Part shown: positions 50,961 to 60,360 of the stretch, one piece after another
Position numbering within the stretch: the first letter of the stretch is position 1
Layout of the letters: each line of letters opens with the position of its first letter
NCBI RefSeq assembly: GCF_002210225.1
Contig: NZ_MWUJ01000015.1
Coordinates: 1 to 64,000 of the forward strand
Length of the DNA: 64,000 nt
DNA from: Geofilum rhodophaeum
GTDB taxonomy: Bacteria; Bacteroidota; Bacteroidia; Bacteroidales; Marinilabiliaceae
Reading direction: 5' to 3'
Program-made: the position numbers and the translations under genes
Notes under the pieces: generated by a model
Database searches by the model: none
What the model was told of the DNA's origin: nothing
The model's input: the letters and a program-made list of their open reading frames with translations, nothing else

Positions 50961-52085
50961 TTATTTTTGGAGTAATTGTTCGAGCCCTTGTTGGAGTTCG
51001 GTTCCCCATAGGTTGCGGGCGGCAATACGCCCGTCTTCGGTGAGGAGGAGATTGGCGGGTTGTTGCAGCAGGAGGCCTTCCTGAAGCAGCTGCCTGCGCC
51101 TTTGGGTCTGGAGTTGGTGGTAGTGGATGTGGGCCAGGGGACGAAGGTCGGACAGGCCGTTGTAGGGCAGACTGTCGGTGTGAAAGAGGTGGATTTGCAG
51201 GGGACTCCAGCGGAAGGCCTGCAGCATTTCGTGGCTCTCTTTGTAGGGGGGGACGCTGCGGGGATCCTGGCGGTCGAAGAACAGGAGCAGGGTGGCCTGT
51301 CCCTGTAGACTGCTGGTCAGGAGACTGTCGCCCTGGTCGATGTCCAGAAGGAATTCGGGCAGGTTTTGGCCGGCTTCCAGCCTCTGTGCTTTTTGTTCGC
51401 GTTGCAGCAGTTCGCGGGTATTTTGGTGGAAGAGGGCCACTTCGTTGATGTAACGGTAGTGGCTCAGCTGACTGTCCACGGCAAAATAGTGTTGCCGCTG
51501 CTCCCAGGGATGAAAGAGGGGGCGTTGTCCGCTCTGCTGCAGGAGGGCGTAGAGGCGGACCAGAGGATGGTCGGCAGCTTCCAGGGCTTGTTGGCGAAAG
51601 TGGGCGGTGACACTGTCGAGCTGCAACTGTAGGCTGTAGATGTTGCTTGTTGTGGCTTCCCAGGCGGAGTCGCGCAGGGTTCTGCTGGTGGTGAGCAGGG
51701 CTTGCTGCCAGTTTGTGCTGAGGTCATCGATGATTTTGAGTTCCCGACAAAAGGGGGACCCTGTTGTTTGACAATTTTCGGGAAAGGTGGGGTATTGGGC
51801 GTCGAGCCGGATGGGCTGCTCGTCGATAAAAAGGAGGGTGAGCTGTTTGCCGCTTTGTTTTTCGAGGGTATAGAACCCGGGCACGAGGGTGTCGGGTTGC
51901 CACAGAAAATTGCCCTGATGGTCGATGAGCAGGGTGTCGTGGATTTCTTTGTCGCCAGGCACCGAGCGCAGGACCAGGCGACTGCCTTCGCCACCCCAGA
52001 TGGTGCCGTATAGGGGGGCCTGGGGAGCTGGATCGCCGCAGGCCCAGAGACTGAGCAGCAGGAGGATGCTTAGGTTGCGCAGCAT
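50961..52085 (-). CDS. Divergent DUF4369/thioredoxin-like lipoprotein
   Basis: A 374-residue lipoprotein (MLRNLSILLLLSLWACGD, cysteine at 16), organised like its downstream neighbour: an N-terminal beta domain (LYGTIWGGEGSRLVLRSV), a long Gln/Leu-rich helical middle (about 120-250), and a C-terminal thioredoxin-like domain (LLDIDQGDSLLTSSLQGQ, ATLLLFFDRQDPRSV). Here the redox site is DRQDPRS, again without cysteines, and the rest is more eroded. The two genes probably arose by tandem duplication and form an operon (36-base gap). Function unknown. Confidence 0.82.
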   Translation of the reverse strand: MLRNLSILLLLSLWACGDPAPQAPLYGTIWGGEGSRLVLRSVPGDKEIHDTLLIDHQGNFLWQPDTLVPGFYTLEKQSGKQLTLLFIDEQPIRLDAQYPTFPENCQTTGSPFCRELKIIDDLSTNWQQALLTTSRTLRDSAWEATTSNIYSLQLQLDSVTAHFRQQALEAADHPLVRLYALLQQSGQRPLFHPWEQRQHYFAVDSQLSHYRYINEVALFHQNTRELLQREQKAQRLEAGQNLPEFLLDIDQGDSLLTSSLQGQATLLLFFDRQDPRSVPPYKESHEMLQAFRWSPLQIHLFHTDSLPYNGLSDLRPLAHIHYHQLQTQRRRQLLQEGLLLQQPANLLLTEDGRIAARNLWGTELQQGLEQLLQK

Positions 52086-52131
52086 AGTTGTTGTTTTTGT
52101 GCTGCAAATATACGGGAATTTGTTTGGGTAT

Positions 52132-52171
52132 AAAAGGCAGCGGGACCTGCCTCTTTGAGGGGTCCCGCCGC
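52132..52171 (-). terminator. Terminator of the ilv-leu operon
   Basis: On the minus strand GCGGCGGGACC pairs with GGTCCCGCTGCC around a 13-base loop, followed by TTTTAT. It stands 25 bases after the leuB stop. Confidence 0.7.
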
Positions 52172-52196
52172 GTTCTGGTTTTGGATAAAAATTTTA

Positions 52197-53261
52197 TCAG
52201 GCTTTGCTGATGTAGTTGGCCAGCCAGTCGCCCACTTCGGAGGTCTTTTTGGCCTGGGCCTTGTCGATGTCCTCGGTTACGAAGTTCTGCTCCAGGGAGG
52301 CATTGACGGCCTGGCAGATGAGGGCGGCTTCTTCTTTTAGGTCGAAGGCGTACTCGAACATCAGGGCGGCCGAAAGCACGGTGGCTACGGGGTTGGCAAT
52401 GTCTTTGCCGGCAGCCTGGGGATAGGAGCCGTGGATGGGCTCAAATACACTGGTATGAAGTCCGATCGATGCGGAGGGCAGCAGGCCCAGTGAGCCGGTG
52501 ATGACGGAGGCCTCGTCGGTCAGGATGTCGCCGAACATGTTCTCGGTCACCATTACGTCGAAGTTTTTGGGCCATTGGATCAGCTGCATGGCGGCGTTGT
52601 CCACGAACATGTACTGGGTGTCCACTTCGGGGTAGTCGGGAGCCATTTCCTGGGCAATTTGGCGCCAGAGGCGGGAGGTCTCCAGTACGTTGGCTTTGTC
52701 GACTACGGTGAGCTTTTTGTTGCGCTTCATGGCGTACTCGAAGCCGAGTTTAAGGATGCGCTCAATTTCGGGACGGGTGTACACGCAGTTGTCGAAGGCG
52801 GTGTTGCCGTCTTCGCTGCGGCCTTTTTCACCAAAATAGATGCCGCCGGTGAGTTCGCGGATGCACATAAAATCGGCGCCTTCTACGAGGTCTCTGCGCA
52901 GGGGCGACTTGTGCAGCAGCGAGGGGAAGGTTTCTACCGGACGCAGGTTGGCATAGAGACCAAGTTGCTTGCGCATGCGCAGCAGTCCCTGCTCGGGTCG
53001 TACTTTGGCGGTAGGGTCGTTGTCGAATTTGGGGTGACCGATGGCACCGAAGAGCACGGCGTCGGCAGCGAGACAAATCTGGTGGGTACTGTCGGGGTAA
53101 GGATCGCCTAGGGCATCGATGGCGGCTGCGCCGGTCAGGGCTTCCTGATAAGCAACTTCGTGGCCTTTTTTGGCGCATACGGCGTCGACTACTTTTATGG
53201 CCTGGGCTATGATTTCGGGTCCTATGCCGTCGCCGGCGAGCACTGCAATGTTGAGCTTCAT
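52197..53261 (-). CDS. leuB: 3-isopropylmalate dehydrogenase
   Basis: NAD-dependent oxidative decarboxylation of 3-isopropylmalate in leucine synthesis; the enzyme may also serve the citramalate route. 354 residues. [20 protein letters not shown] opens the fold; [31 protein letters not shown], the substrate lysine region [15 protein letters not shown] and [22 protein letters not shown] are all typical. [23 protein letters not shown] completes the NAD site. It is the last gene of the operon, 27 bases after the LeuA-like gene, followed by a terminator. Confidence 0.97.
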   Translation of the reverse strand: MKLNIAVLAGDGIGPEIIAQAIKVVDAVCAKKGHEVAYQEALTGAAAIDALGDPYPDSTHQICLAADAVLFGAIGHPKFDNDPTAKVRPEQGLLRMRKQLGLYANLRPVETFPSLLHKSPLRRDLVEGADFMCIRELTGGIYFGEKGRSEDGNTAFDNCVYTRPEIERILKLGFEYAMKRNKKLTVVDKANVLETSRLWRQIAQEMAPDYPEVDTQYMFVDNAAMQLIQWPKNFDVMVTENMFGDILTDEASVITGSLGLLPSASIGLHTSVFEPIHGSYPQAAGKDIANPVATVLSAALMFEYAFDLKEEAALICQAVNASLEQNFVTEDIDKAQAKKTSEVGDWLANYISKA

Positions 53262-53288
53262 GTATCTTAAATTATTTGTTATTGTGTT

Positions 53289-54830
53289 TTATTTCTGGTC
53301 TTTGAATTTGAAATCGTCGTTTTCGATGATGTTGAGCATTTTAATGGTGGCCTTGATGGCCGCTTCGGTCTGGTCGGGATCCAGTCCACGTGTCTTAAAT
53401 TCCTGGCCTTTAAAATCCCAGGTGATGACGGTCTCCACCAGGGCGTCGGTCTTACCGCCGGGGGGAATGCTCACCATGTAGTCGGTCAGCAAGGGATGGT
53501 CTTTGCCCAGGCGCTCGTATATTTTCCAGAGGGCCTTCATAAAGGCGTCGTACTGGCCGTCGCCTACTGCGCTCTCGAAATAGGTGTCTTTGTGTATCAT
53601 CAGCCGGATGCTGGCGGTGGGTTTCATTTTACGCACCAGGTTGAGACTGTAATTGAGCAGGCGGATGTTTTCGCGGGTTCCTCCGTTTTTGAGTACGTCG
53701 CTGATGATGTAGGGCAGGTCCTCGGTCGATACGTTTTCTTTTTTGTCGCCCAGCTCGATAACGCGCTGGGTCACTTTTTTCATGTCCTCTGGACCCAGTT
53801 CGATGCCCAGTTCTTCGAGGTTCTTGAGGATGTTGGCCTTGCCGGAGGTCTTGCCCAGGGCATAGCGCCGCACGCGGCCGAAACGTTCGGGCATGAGTTG
53901 GTTAAAGTAGAGGTTGTCTTTGTTGTCGCCGTCGGCATGCACGCCGCTGCACTGGGTAAAGACGTATTCGCCGGTGAGGGGCTTGTTGCCGGGGATGCGT
54001 ACGCCGCTGAAGGATTCGACCAGGCGCGAAACGTGGTTGAGTTTGGCCTCGTTGAGGGTGTTGGACAGTCTCAGGTGGTCGTTCATCATGCCCAGTACAC
54101 TGGCCAAAGGGGCGTTGCCGGCTCTTTCGCCCAGTCCGTTGACGGTGGTGTGTACCCCGCGTACGCCGGCCTTGAGGGCCATGTACACATTGGCCACGGA
54201 AAAGTCGTAGTCGTTGTGGGCATGAAAATCAAAATGCACCCCGGGGTAACGATCGCACATGGCCTTGCAAGTCTCCCAGGTCTGATCGGGATTGAAAATA
54301 CCGAGGGTGTCGGGCAGCATGATGCGTTTTACCTTGGTTTTGCTGAGGGCATCGACCATAAAAAAGATGTAGTCGCGGGAGCTGAGCATGCCGTTGGACC
54401 AGTCCTCGAGGTAAACGTTGACGGTGATGCCGCGTTTTTCGGCTTCGGCCAGTACGCCCTGGATGTCGGCCAGGTGCTGTTCGGGTGTTTTTCGAAGCTG
54501 ACTTTGTACGTGCTTGAGCGAGCCTTTGGTCAGCAGGTTCAGGACCTTGCCACCGGCTGCTTCTATCCAGTTGAGGGAGACCTCGCCGTCTACAAAGCCG
54601 AGAATTTCAATTTTGTCGAGACAGTTGTTTTTGGCGGCCCACTGGGTGATGCGCTGAACGGCTCTGAATTCCCCTTCCGAGACCCTTGCGGAGGCCACTT
54701 CGAGGCGGTTGACTTTCAGCTCGTCGAGCAAGAGGCGGGCAATGGCCAGCTTTTCGGCTTCGCTGAATGATACCCCGGTGGTTTGTTCCCCGTCGCGCAG
54801 GGTGGTATCCATTACTTCGATAAGGTTCAT
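53289..54830 (-). CDS. Second LeuA-like acyl synthase (2-isopropylmalate or citramalate synthase)
   Basis: A 513-residue DRE-TIM metallolyase family enzyme. The catalytic barrel begins [20 protein letters not shown] (residues 6-25) and has the HAHND metal-site motif in HFDFHAHNDYDFSV. A C-terminal LeuA-type dimer/regulatory domain starts near 385 (TASIRLMIHKDTYFESAVGDG). It differs from the leuA at 57066 in the substrate-binding segments. It lies between leuD and leuB. Citramalate synthase, which would open a threonine-independent isoleucine route, is one possibility; a second isopropylmalate synthase is another. The sequence alone does not decide, so no symbol is given. Confidence 0.85.
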   Translation of the reverse strand: MNLIEVMDTTLRDGEQTTGVSFSEAEKLAIARLLLDELKVNRLEVASARVSEGEFRAVQRITQWAAKNNCLDKIEILGFVDGEVSLNWIEAAGGKVLNLLTKGSLKHVQSQLRKTPEQHLADIQGVLAEAEKRGITVNVYLEDWSNGMLSSRDYIFFMVDALSKTKVKRIMLPDTLGIFNPDQTWETCKAMCDRYPGVHFDFHAHNDYDFSVANVYMALKAGVRGVHTTVNGLGERAGNAPLASVLGMMNDHLRLSNTLNEAKLNHVSRLVESFSGVRIPGNKPLTGEYVFTQCSGVHADGDNKDNLYFNQLMPERFGRVRRYALGKTSGKANILKNLEELGIELGPEDMKKVTQRVIELGDKKENVSTEDLPYIISDVLKNGGTRENIRLLNYSLNLVRKMKPTASIRLMIHKDTYFESAVGDGQYDAFMKALWKIYERLGKDHPLLTDYMVSIPPGGKTDALVETVITWDFKGQEFKTRGLDPDQTEAAIKATIKMLNIIENDDFKFKDQK

Positions 54831-54865
54831 GCTTGGCTTTTTGAAGGTTTTGGATGTTGGTTAAG

Positions 54866-54907
54866 GGGAAAGCTTTTTCGGAGTCTCCTCCGAAAAAGGC
54901 TTTTCCC
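54866..54907 (-). other. Intercistronic hairpin after leuD
   Basis: GGGAAAGCTTTTTCGGAG (54866-54883) pairs with CTCCGAAAAAGGCTTTTCCC (54888-54907) around a TCTC loop, about 17 pairs with one bulge. There is no clear terminal U tract on the minus strand, so it is likely a stability or partial-termination element. Confidence 0.6.
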
Positions 54908-54919
54908 GCTGGAAGGTGC

Positions 54920-55513
54920 TTATTGTGCGGCCTTTTCCCAGGCTGCGATCTCGTCTTTGATGCTGAACAGATAGTCGATGTCGTCGTATCCGTTGAGCAG
55001 ACATTTTTTCTTGTAGGGATTGATGTCGAAGTCCTCAGAAATGCCGGTGGCGGGCACCGAGATGCTTTGGTTTTCGAGATCGATTTTGATTTTGACTTTC
55101 GGGTCTTTTTCGATGGCTTCGAAGAGCTGCGCCAAAAAGGCATCGGAAATCTGCACGGGCAGGATGCCGTTGTTCAGTGCGTTGTTCTTGAAGATGTCGG
55201 CAAAGAAGCTGGATACTACGGCTTTAAATCCGTATCCACCAATGGCCCAGGCGGCGTGTTCGCGGCTTGATCCGCTTCCGAAGTTTTTTCCGGCTACCAA
55301 AATCTGGCCGTTGTAGGTGGGGTCGTTCAGTACAAAATCGGCTTTGGGCTGACCGTTTTTGTCGTAACGCCAGTCGCAAAACAGGTTGTCGCCAAACCCT
55401 TCGCGGGTGGTAGCTTTTAAGAAGCGCGCCGGAATGATCTGGTCGGTGTCCACATTCTCGATGGGCAGCGGCACGGCGGGCGATTCCAGGGTGACAAATT
55501 TATCTATGGGCAT
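54920..55513 (-). CDS. leuD: 3-isopropylmalate dehydratase small subunit
   Basis: Swivelling small subunit that with LeuC interconverts 2- and 3-isopropylmalate. 197 residues from ATG 55513 ([20 protein letters not shown]); the longer frame from 55582 starts in non-coding sequence. [14 protein letters not shown] and [21 protein letters not shown], the substrate-binding GSGSSREHA loop, are intact. It follows leuC with a gap of about 100 bases and precedes a hairpin and the second LeuA-like gene. Confidence 0.96.
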   Translation of the reverse strand: MPIDKFVTLESPAVPLPIENVDTDQIIPARFLKATTREGFGDNLFCDWRYDKNGQPKADFVLNDPTYNGQILVAGKNFGSGSSREHAAWAIGGYGFKAVVSSFFADIFKNNALNNGILPVQISDAFLAQLFEAIEKDPKVKIKIDLENQSISVPATGISEDFDINPYKKKCLLNGYDDIDYLFSIKDEIAAWEKAAQ

Positions 55514-55615
55514 TGTTTTTGTTTTTAAGTGCCGGTGGGCCTCCTCACCACTTCCTTTTTGGGGAGCGGTGCGGGGCTGCACGACAGGTGTTAATGACTC
55601 TTGTTTTTCAACGAT

Positions 55616-57016
55616 TTACAGCATGGTGCGCGGGTCGGTGATGACGCCGTTGATGGCGGTGGCTGCGGCGGTAAGGGGACTGGCCAGCATGGTGCGGGCA
55701 CCGGGTCCCTGACGGCCTTCGAAGTTCCGGTTGGAGGTACTTACGGCGTACTGGCCTTCCGGAATTTTGTCGTCGTTCATGGCCAGACAGGCCGAACAGC
55801 CGGGCTGACGCAGGTAAAAACCTGCTTCCTCGAGGATGTCGCGCAGGCCTTCTTCTATGGCTTGCTTCTCGACTTGCTTACTGCCGGGAACGACCCAGGC
55901 GGTCACGTTGTCGGCCTTCTTTTTGCCTTTTACAAAGGCGGCGAAGGCGCGGAGGTCTTCGATGCGTCCGTTGGTACAGCTGCCGACAAATACGTAGTCT
56001 ACTTTTTTGCCGATCATGGGCTCATCGGGTTGGTAACCCATGTACTGTAGCGATTTTTTAAAGCTGTTTTGTGAAGCTTTCTCGATGTCCTCGACCTTGG
56101 GAATGTGGGCGCTGATGCCGATGCCCATACCGGGATTGGTGCCGTAGGTAATCATCGGCTCAATGTCTTCGGCCTTAAAGGTCAGTTCTTTGTCGAATAC
56201 GGCATCGGGGTCGCTGGGCAGCTGGCGCCATTCGGCTACCGCCTTGTCCCACTCGGCGCCCTTGGGGGCAAATTCGCGGCCTTTAACGTACTCAATGGTG
56301 GTTTCGTCGGGGGCAATCATGCCGCCGCGGGCACCCATCTCAATACTCATGTTGCAGATGGTCATGCGGGCCTCCATGGAGAGCTTACGAATGGCCGATC
56401 CGGCAAATTCCACGAAGTAGCCGGTGGCGCCTCCGGTGGAGATTTGAGAAATGATGTAGAGGACGATGTCTTTGGAGGTCACGCCTTTTTGCAGCTCGCC
56501 TTCTACGTTGATGCGCATGGTTTTGGGACGCGATTGCATGAGGCACTGGGTGGCCAGCACCATCTCTACTTCGCTGGTGCCAATACCAAAGGCAATGCTG
56601 CCGAAGGCCCCGTGGGTAGAGGTGTGACTGTCGCCACACACAATGGTCATGCCGGGACGGGTAAGACCCAATTCCGGTCCTATTACGTGCACAATGCCGT
56701 TGTAAGGATGCGTTAAACCGTACATGGTTACGCCGTTGGCTTCACAGTTTTCTTTGAGTTTGTTCACCTGGAAGCGACTCAGCTCATCGTGGATGGGCAG
56801 GTGCTGTTCCATGGTGGGGATGTTGTGGTCGGGGGTGGCCACGGTTTTTTCGGGCCGGGCGACCTTAATTCCTCTTGCTTTTAAGCCTGCGAACGCCTGA
56901 GGACTGGTTACCTCGTGAATCAAATGGCGGTCGATGTACAATACACTGGGTCCTCCTTCTACGTTGTTGACAACATGTTTCTCCCAGATTTTGTCGAAAA
57001 GTGTTTTTCCAGCCAA
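55616..57016 (-). CDS. leuC: 3-isopropylmalate dehydratase large subunit
   Basis: Aconitase-family [4Fe-4S] enzyme, 466 residues, the standard length. It opens [13 protein letters not shown]; the cluster cysteines are in [12 protein letters not shown] and in [13 protein letters not shown] (two cysteines), and the conserved [20 protein letters not shown] and [11 protein letters not shown] are present. It pairs with LeuD, encoded next. About 50 bases separate it from leuA. Confidence 0.97.
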   Translation of the reverse strand: MAGKTLFDKIWEKHVVNNVEGGPSVLYIDRHLIHEVTSPQAFAGLKARGIKVARPEKTVATPDHNIPTMEQHLPIHDELSRFQVNKLKENCEANGVTMYGLTHPYNGIVHVIGPELGLTRPGMTIVCGDSHTSTHGAFGSIAFGIGTSEVEMVLATQCLMQSRPKTMRINVEGELQKGVTSKDIVLYIISQISTGGATGYFVEFAGSAIRKLSMEARMTICNMSIEMGARGGMIAPDETTIEYVKGREFAPKGAEWDKAVAEWRQLPSDPDAVFDKELTFKAEDIEPMITYGTNPGMGIGISAHIPKVEDIEKASQNSFKKSLQYMGYQPDEPMIGKKVDYVFVGSCTNGRIEDLRAFAAFVKGKKKADNVTAWVVPGSKQVEKQAIEEGLRDILEEAGFYLRQPGCSACLAMNDDKIPEGQYAVSTSNRNFEGRQGPGARTMLASPLTAAATAINGVITDPRTML

Positions 57017-57065
57017 GGTATTCTAATTTTAATGGTTACTGTATCAATGTGTTCTCTTTTTGTGC

Positions 57066-58562
57066 TTATTGTATTTTGCCCAGGGCATCGAGGAAGGCTT
57101 CCACGGATGCGGTAACGATGTCGGTGTGGGCAGCAAAGCCATAGTAAATCTGCTCTTTGTGCTCTACCTGTACGTGTACCTTGCCCAGGTCGTCGCTGCC
57201 GCGGGTGATGGCCTGAATCAAAAATTCTTCGAGGCGTACCCGGCGCTTCACCAGCGCTTTTACAGCGGTAAAGGCGGCGTCGATGGGCCCGTTGCCCGAG
57301 GCGGTTTCGGTAAAGATGTCGCCGTGGAAGCTGACCTGAACGGTGGCGGTGGGGATGGTGGACTTGCCACACATGACCTGCAGCGATACCAGTTCGATGG
57401 GCTTTTTGCCGGCTTGCTTTTCGCGGCCGACCAGGATTTCCAGATCTTCGTCGGTGATGTCTTTTTTCTTGTCGGCCAGGTCCAAAAAGCGGTTGTATAT
57501 GTTGTCGAGTTCGCTGGGTTCGTAATCGTAGCCCAGTACGCCCAGGCGGTGCTTCAAGGCAGCACGCCCGCTGCGGGCGGTGAGTACAATCGACGATTCT
57601 TTTACGCCGACTTCCACCGGGTCGATGATTTCGTAGTTTTCGCGGTTTTTGAGTACCCCGTCCTGGTGAATGCCCGAGGAGTGGGCAAAGGCGTTGCGTC
57701 CCACAATGGCCTTATTGGGTTGTATGGGCATGCGCATGAGGGTGGATACCAGTCCGCTGGTCTTCATGATCTGCTTGCTGTCGATGTTGGTGTCGAAGTC
57801 CAGATCCTTGTGGGCGCGCAGGGTCATTACCACTTCTTCGAGGGAGGTGTTGCCGGCCCGCTCGCCAATGCCGTTCATGGTCACCTCTACCTGACGGGCG
57901 CCGTTGATGATGCCCGAAACGGTGTTGGCAGTGGCCATACCCAGGTCGTTGTGACAGTGGGTGGCAATGATGGCTTTGTCGATGTTGGGTACGTTGTTGA
58001 CCAGGTAGGCGATTTTTTCGCCGTACTCGGAGGGCAGGCAGTAGCCGGTGGTGTCGGGAATGTTGACCACGGTGGCGCCTGCTTTGATGACGGCTTCGAT
58101 CACGCGGGCCAGGTATTCGTTGTCCGAACGACCGGCGTCTTCGGCATAGAATTCTACGTCTTCTACAAACTTTTTGGCGTATTTAACGGCTTCCACAGCC
58201 CGCTCAATAATGGCTTCGGGATTGGAGTTGAGTTTGTTGAAGATGTGGTAGGGCGAGGTGCCGATGCCGGTGTGAATGCGTCCTTTTTTGGCGAATTTCA
58301 AGGCGTCGGCGGCCACTTCAATGTCTTTTTTTACGGCACGGGTCAGTGCACAAATGGTGGGGTTGGATACGGCTTTTGAGATTTCCACCACAGAGTTGAA
58401 ATCGCCGGGACTGGAGACCGGAAAGCCGGCTTCAATAATGTCCACCCCGAGTTTCTCGAGTTGACGCGCCACTTCAATTTTTTCAATGGTGTTCAACTGG
58501 CAGCCGGGGACTTGTTCGCCATCCCGTAATGTGGTGTCGAAAATATAGACTCTGTTGCTCAT
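57066..58562 (-). CDS. leuA: 2-isopropylmalate synthase
   Basis: Condenses acetyl-CoA with 2-oxoisovalerate, the committed step of leucine synthesis. 498 residues. The TIM barrel opens [20 protein letters not shown] and has the metal motif [32 protein letters not shown] follows. The C-terminal LeuA dimer domain (from about 385) usually carries leucine feedback inhibition. It is the first gene after the strong hairpin that follows ilvC, so its transcription may depend on readthrough or an internal promoter. Confidence 0.96.
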   Translation of the reverse strand: MSNRVYIFDTTLRDGEQVPGCQLNTIEKIEVARQLEKLGVDIIEAGFPVSSPGDFNSVVEISKAVSNPTICALTRAVKKDIEVAADALKFAKKGRIHTGIGTSPYHIFNKLNSNPEAIIERAVEAVKYAKKFVEDVEFYAEDAGRSDNEYLARVIEAVIKAGATVVNIPDTTGYCLPSEYGEKIAYLVNNVPNIDKAIIATHCHNDLGMATANTVSGIINGARQVEVTMNGIGERAGNTSLEEVVMTLRAHKDLDFDTNIDSKQIMKTSGLVSTLMRMPIQPNKAIVGRNAFAHSSGIHQDGVLKNRENYEIIDPVEVGVKESSIVLTARSGRAALKHRLGVLGYDYEPSELDNIYNRFLDLADKKKDITDEDLEILVGREKQAGKKPIELVSLQVMCGKSTIPTATVQVSFHGDIFTETASGNGPIDAAFTAVKALVKRRVRLEEFLIQAITRGSDDLGKVHVQVEHKEQIYYGFAAHTDIVTASVEAFLDALGKIQ

Positions 58563-58607
58563 GTTTGTCTCTTTTAGTCCGGTGATTCCGGATTTTTCTT
58601 TGGAAGG

Positions 58608-58649
58608 AAAAAAGCCCGGGGCAACACCCCTGGTGTTGCCCCGGGTTTA
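58608..58649 (-). terminator. Strong terminator-like hairpin between ilvC and leuA
   Basis: CCCGGGGCAACACC (58615-58628) pairs perfectly with GGTGTTGCCCCGGG (58632-58645) around a 3-base loop. On the minus strand it is followed by CTTTTTTCC. It is a full rho-independent terminator within the ilv-leu gene run, 12 bases after the ilvC stop. Confidence 0.85.
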
Positions 58650-58660
58650 AAATACTTGAT

Positions 58661-59710
58661 TTATTTGTCGTTTTCGGGACGCAGCTTGCGCACGGCGGCG
58701 CCGGCTTGCCACATTTCCGATTCACGCAACTCCTTGAGTTCGGCTTCCAGTTTTACCCGGTAGTCCGACTGACTGTTGGAGTCGATGGAACGCTGGGCTT
58801 CGTTGCCTTTGGCTACCTCGTCGTAGAGTTCGCTGAATACGGGCAATGAGGCGTCGCGGAATTTCTTCCACCAGTCGAGCGCACCACGCTGGGCAGTGGT
58901 GGAACAGTTGGCGTACATCCAGTCCATACCGTTCTCGGCCACCAAAGGCATCAGGCTCTGAGTCAGCTCTTCAACGGTCTCGTTGAAGGCTTCGGAGGGA
59001 CTGTGGCCGTTCTTACGCAATACTTCGTACTGGGCAGCAAAGATGCCCTGGATGGCGCCCATCAGGGTACCACGCTCTCCGGTCAGGTCGCTGTACACTT
59101 CCTTCTGGAAGGTGGTTTCGAAAAGGTAACCGCTGCCTACACCAATACCTAAGGCTACTACACGATCCTTGGCTTTGCCGGTGGCGTCCTGGAAGATGGC
59201 GTAGCTGGAGTTGAGGCCGCGTCCTTCGAGGAACATGCGACGCAGACTGGTTCCGGAACCTTTGGGGGCCACCAAAATGACATCTACGTCTTTGGGCGGA
59301 ACAATGCCGGTGCGCTCCTTGTAGGTTACACCAAAACCGTGAGAGAAATACAGGGCTTTACCGGGCTTCAGGTATTTCTGAACGGTAGGCCATACGCTGA
59401 TCTGACCGGCGTCGGACAGCAGGTACTGAATGATGGTTCCCTTGTCGAGGGCTTCTTCGATGGGGAAAAGGGTTTTGCCGGGCTCCCAGCCGTCGGCTAC
59501 TGCCTTGTCCCAGGTCTTGGACTCTTTACGCTGACCAATAATTACATTGAAGCCATTGTCTTTGAGGTTGAGGGCCTGACCGGGTCCCTGAACGCCGTAA
59601 CCAATTACTGCGATCACTTCGTCTTTGAGCACTTCCTGTGCCTTTTTCAAGGGGAATTCCTCTCTGGTAACTACATTTTCTTCGGTTCCACCGAAATTGA
59701 TTCTAGCCAT
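58661..59710 (-). CDS. ilvC: Ketol-acid reductoisomerase
   Basis: NADPH-dependent isomeroreductase for valine and isoleucine. 349 residues. The dinucleotide fold is VIAVIGYGVQGPGQALNL with NVIIGQRKES after it; the arginine and serine here suit NADPH. HGFGVTYKERTGIVPP, PKGSGTSLRRMFLEGRG and the two-metal helix region GERGTLMGAIQGIFAAQYE with SLMPLVAENGMDWMYANCS complete the enzyme. It is upstream of a strong hairpin that divides the operon. Confidence 0.96.
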   Translation of the reverse strand: MARINFGGTEENVVTREEFPLKKAQEVLKDEVIAVIGYGVQGPGQALNLKDNGFNVIIGQRKESKTWDKAVADGWEPGKTLFPIEEALDKGTIIQYLLSDAGQISVWPTVQKYLKPGKALYFSHGFGVTYKERTGIVPPKDVDVILVAPKGSGTSLRRMFLEGRGLNSSYAIFQDATGKAKDRVVALGIGVGSGYLFETTFQKEVYSDLTGERGTLMGAIQGIFAAQYEVLRKNGHSPSEAFNETVEELTQSLMPLVAENGMDWMYANCSTTAQRGALDWWKKFRDASLPVFSELYDEVAKGNEAQRSIDSNSQSDYRVKLEAELKELRESEMWQAGAAVRKLRPENDK

Positions 59711-59784
59711 AATAGTGTTTGTTAATTGTATTGATATGGTTTGTTAATAACTTGGATGTCAAAAATAAACAATTGTGAGCGGCT

Positions 59785-60330
59785 TTAGTTGAGTTCCTGC
59801 TTGTCGAGTTCGGCCTTACGCAGGTAATTGTCGAGCAGCTCGGCCTTGGCCTTGGTTACGGCAATGCGTCCCGAACGGGTAAACTGCACCACGCCGTATT
59901 GGTCCATCTTATCGAAAAGCTCCTGGGTCTCTTTATGGTGTCCGGTTTTTTCAATCACGGTGTATTCTTCGGTGATTTCCAAAATGCGGGCGCCGTACTG
60001 GCGCACGAGCTTTTCAATTTCGTTGCCGTTGAGCAGGGTGCGGGTGGGCACCTTGTAGAGGGCAATTTCCTGATGGATGATCTCGTCCTCGGTCAGCACA
60101 AAGGCTTTGATGACGTCGATGCGCTTCTCGATTTGCCGGGCTACCTTTTCAATTTCCTCGCGGCTGCTGAATACCACAATGGTGAATTTGTGGATGCCGG
60201 CGATGGCCGATTCGGAGGTAACCAGACTCTCGATGTTGAGGTTGCGTCGGGTAAAGACGGTGGTGATCTGGTTGAGCAGACCCACGTGGTTCTCCGAAAA
60301 TATGCTGAGTGTGAATTCCTGTTGCATCAT
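59785..60330 (-). CDS. ilvN: Acetolactate synthase small (regulatory) subunit
   Basis: A 181-residue regulator of the large subunit. The N-terminal ACT domain (FTLSIFSENHVGLLNQITTVFTRRNLNIESL) binds valine for feedback inhibition; a C-terminal domain (EITEEYTVIEKTGHHKETQELF) follows. Size is like the E. coli IlvH type. The start is M1 or M2. It starts 30 bases after ilvB. Confidence 0.95.
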   Translation of the reverse strand: MMQQEFTLSIFSENHVGLLNQITTVFTRRNLNIESLVTSESAIAGIHKFTIVVFSSREEIEKVARQIEKRIDVIKAFVLTEDEIIHQEIALYKVPTRTLLNGNEIEKLVRQYGARILEITEEYTVIEKTGHHKETQELFDKMDQYGVVQFTRSGRIAVTKAKAELLDNYLRKAELDKQELN

Positions 60331-60360
60331 TTCTTTTTCTGAGGTTAATAATTGGGGGTA

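Noticed and set aside
53496-54770. 424-codon plus-strand frame opposite the LeuA-like gene
   Set aside because: Gly/Val/Phe-rich shadow with no family match; the minus-strand gene is clear.
57060-58379. 439-codon plus-strand frame opposite leuA
   Set aside because: Shadow of leuA.
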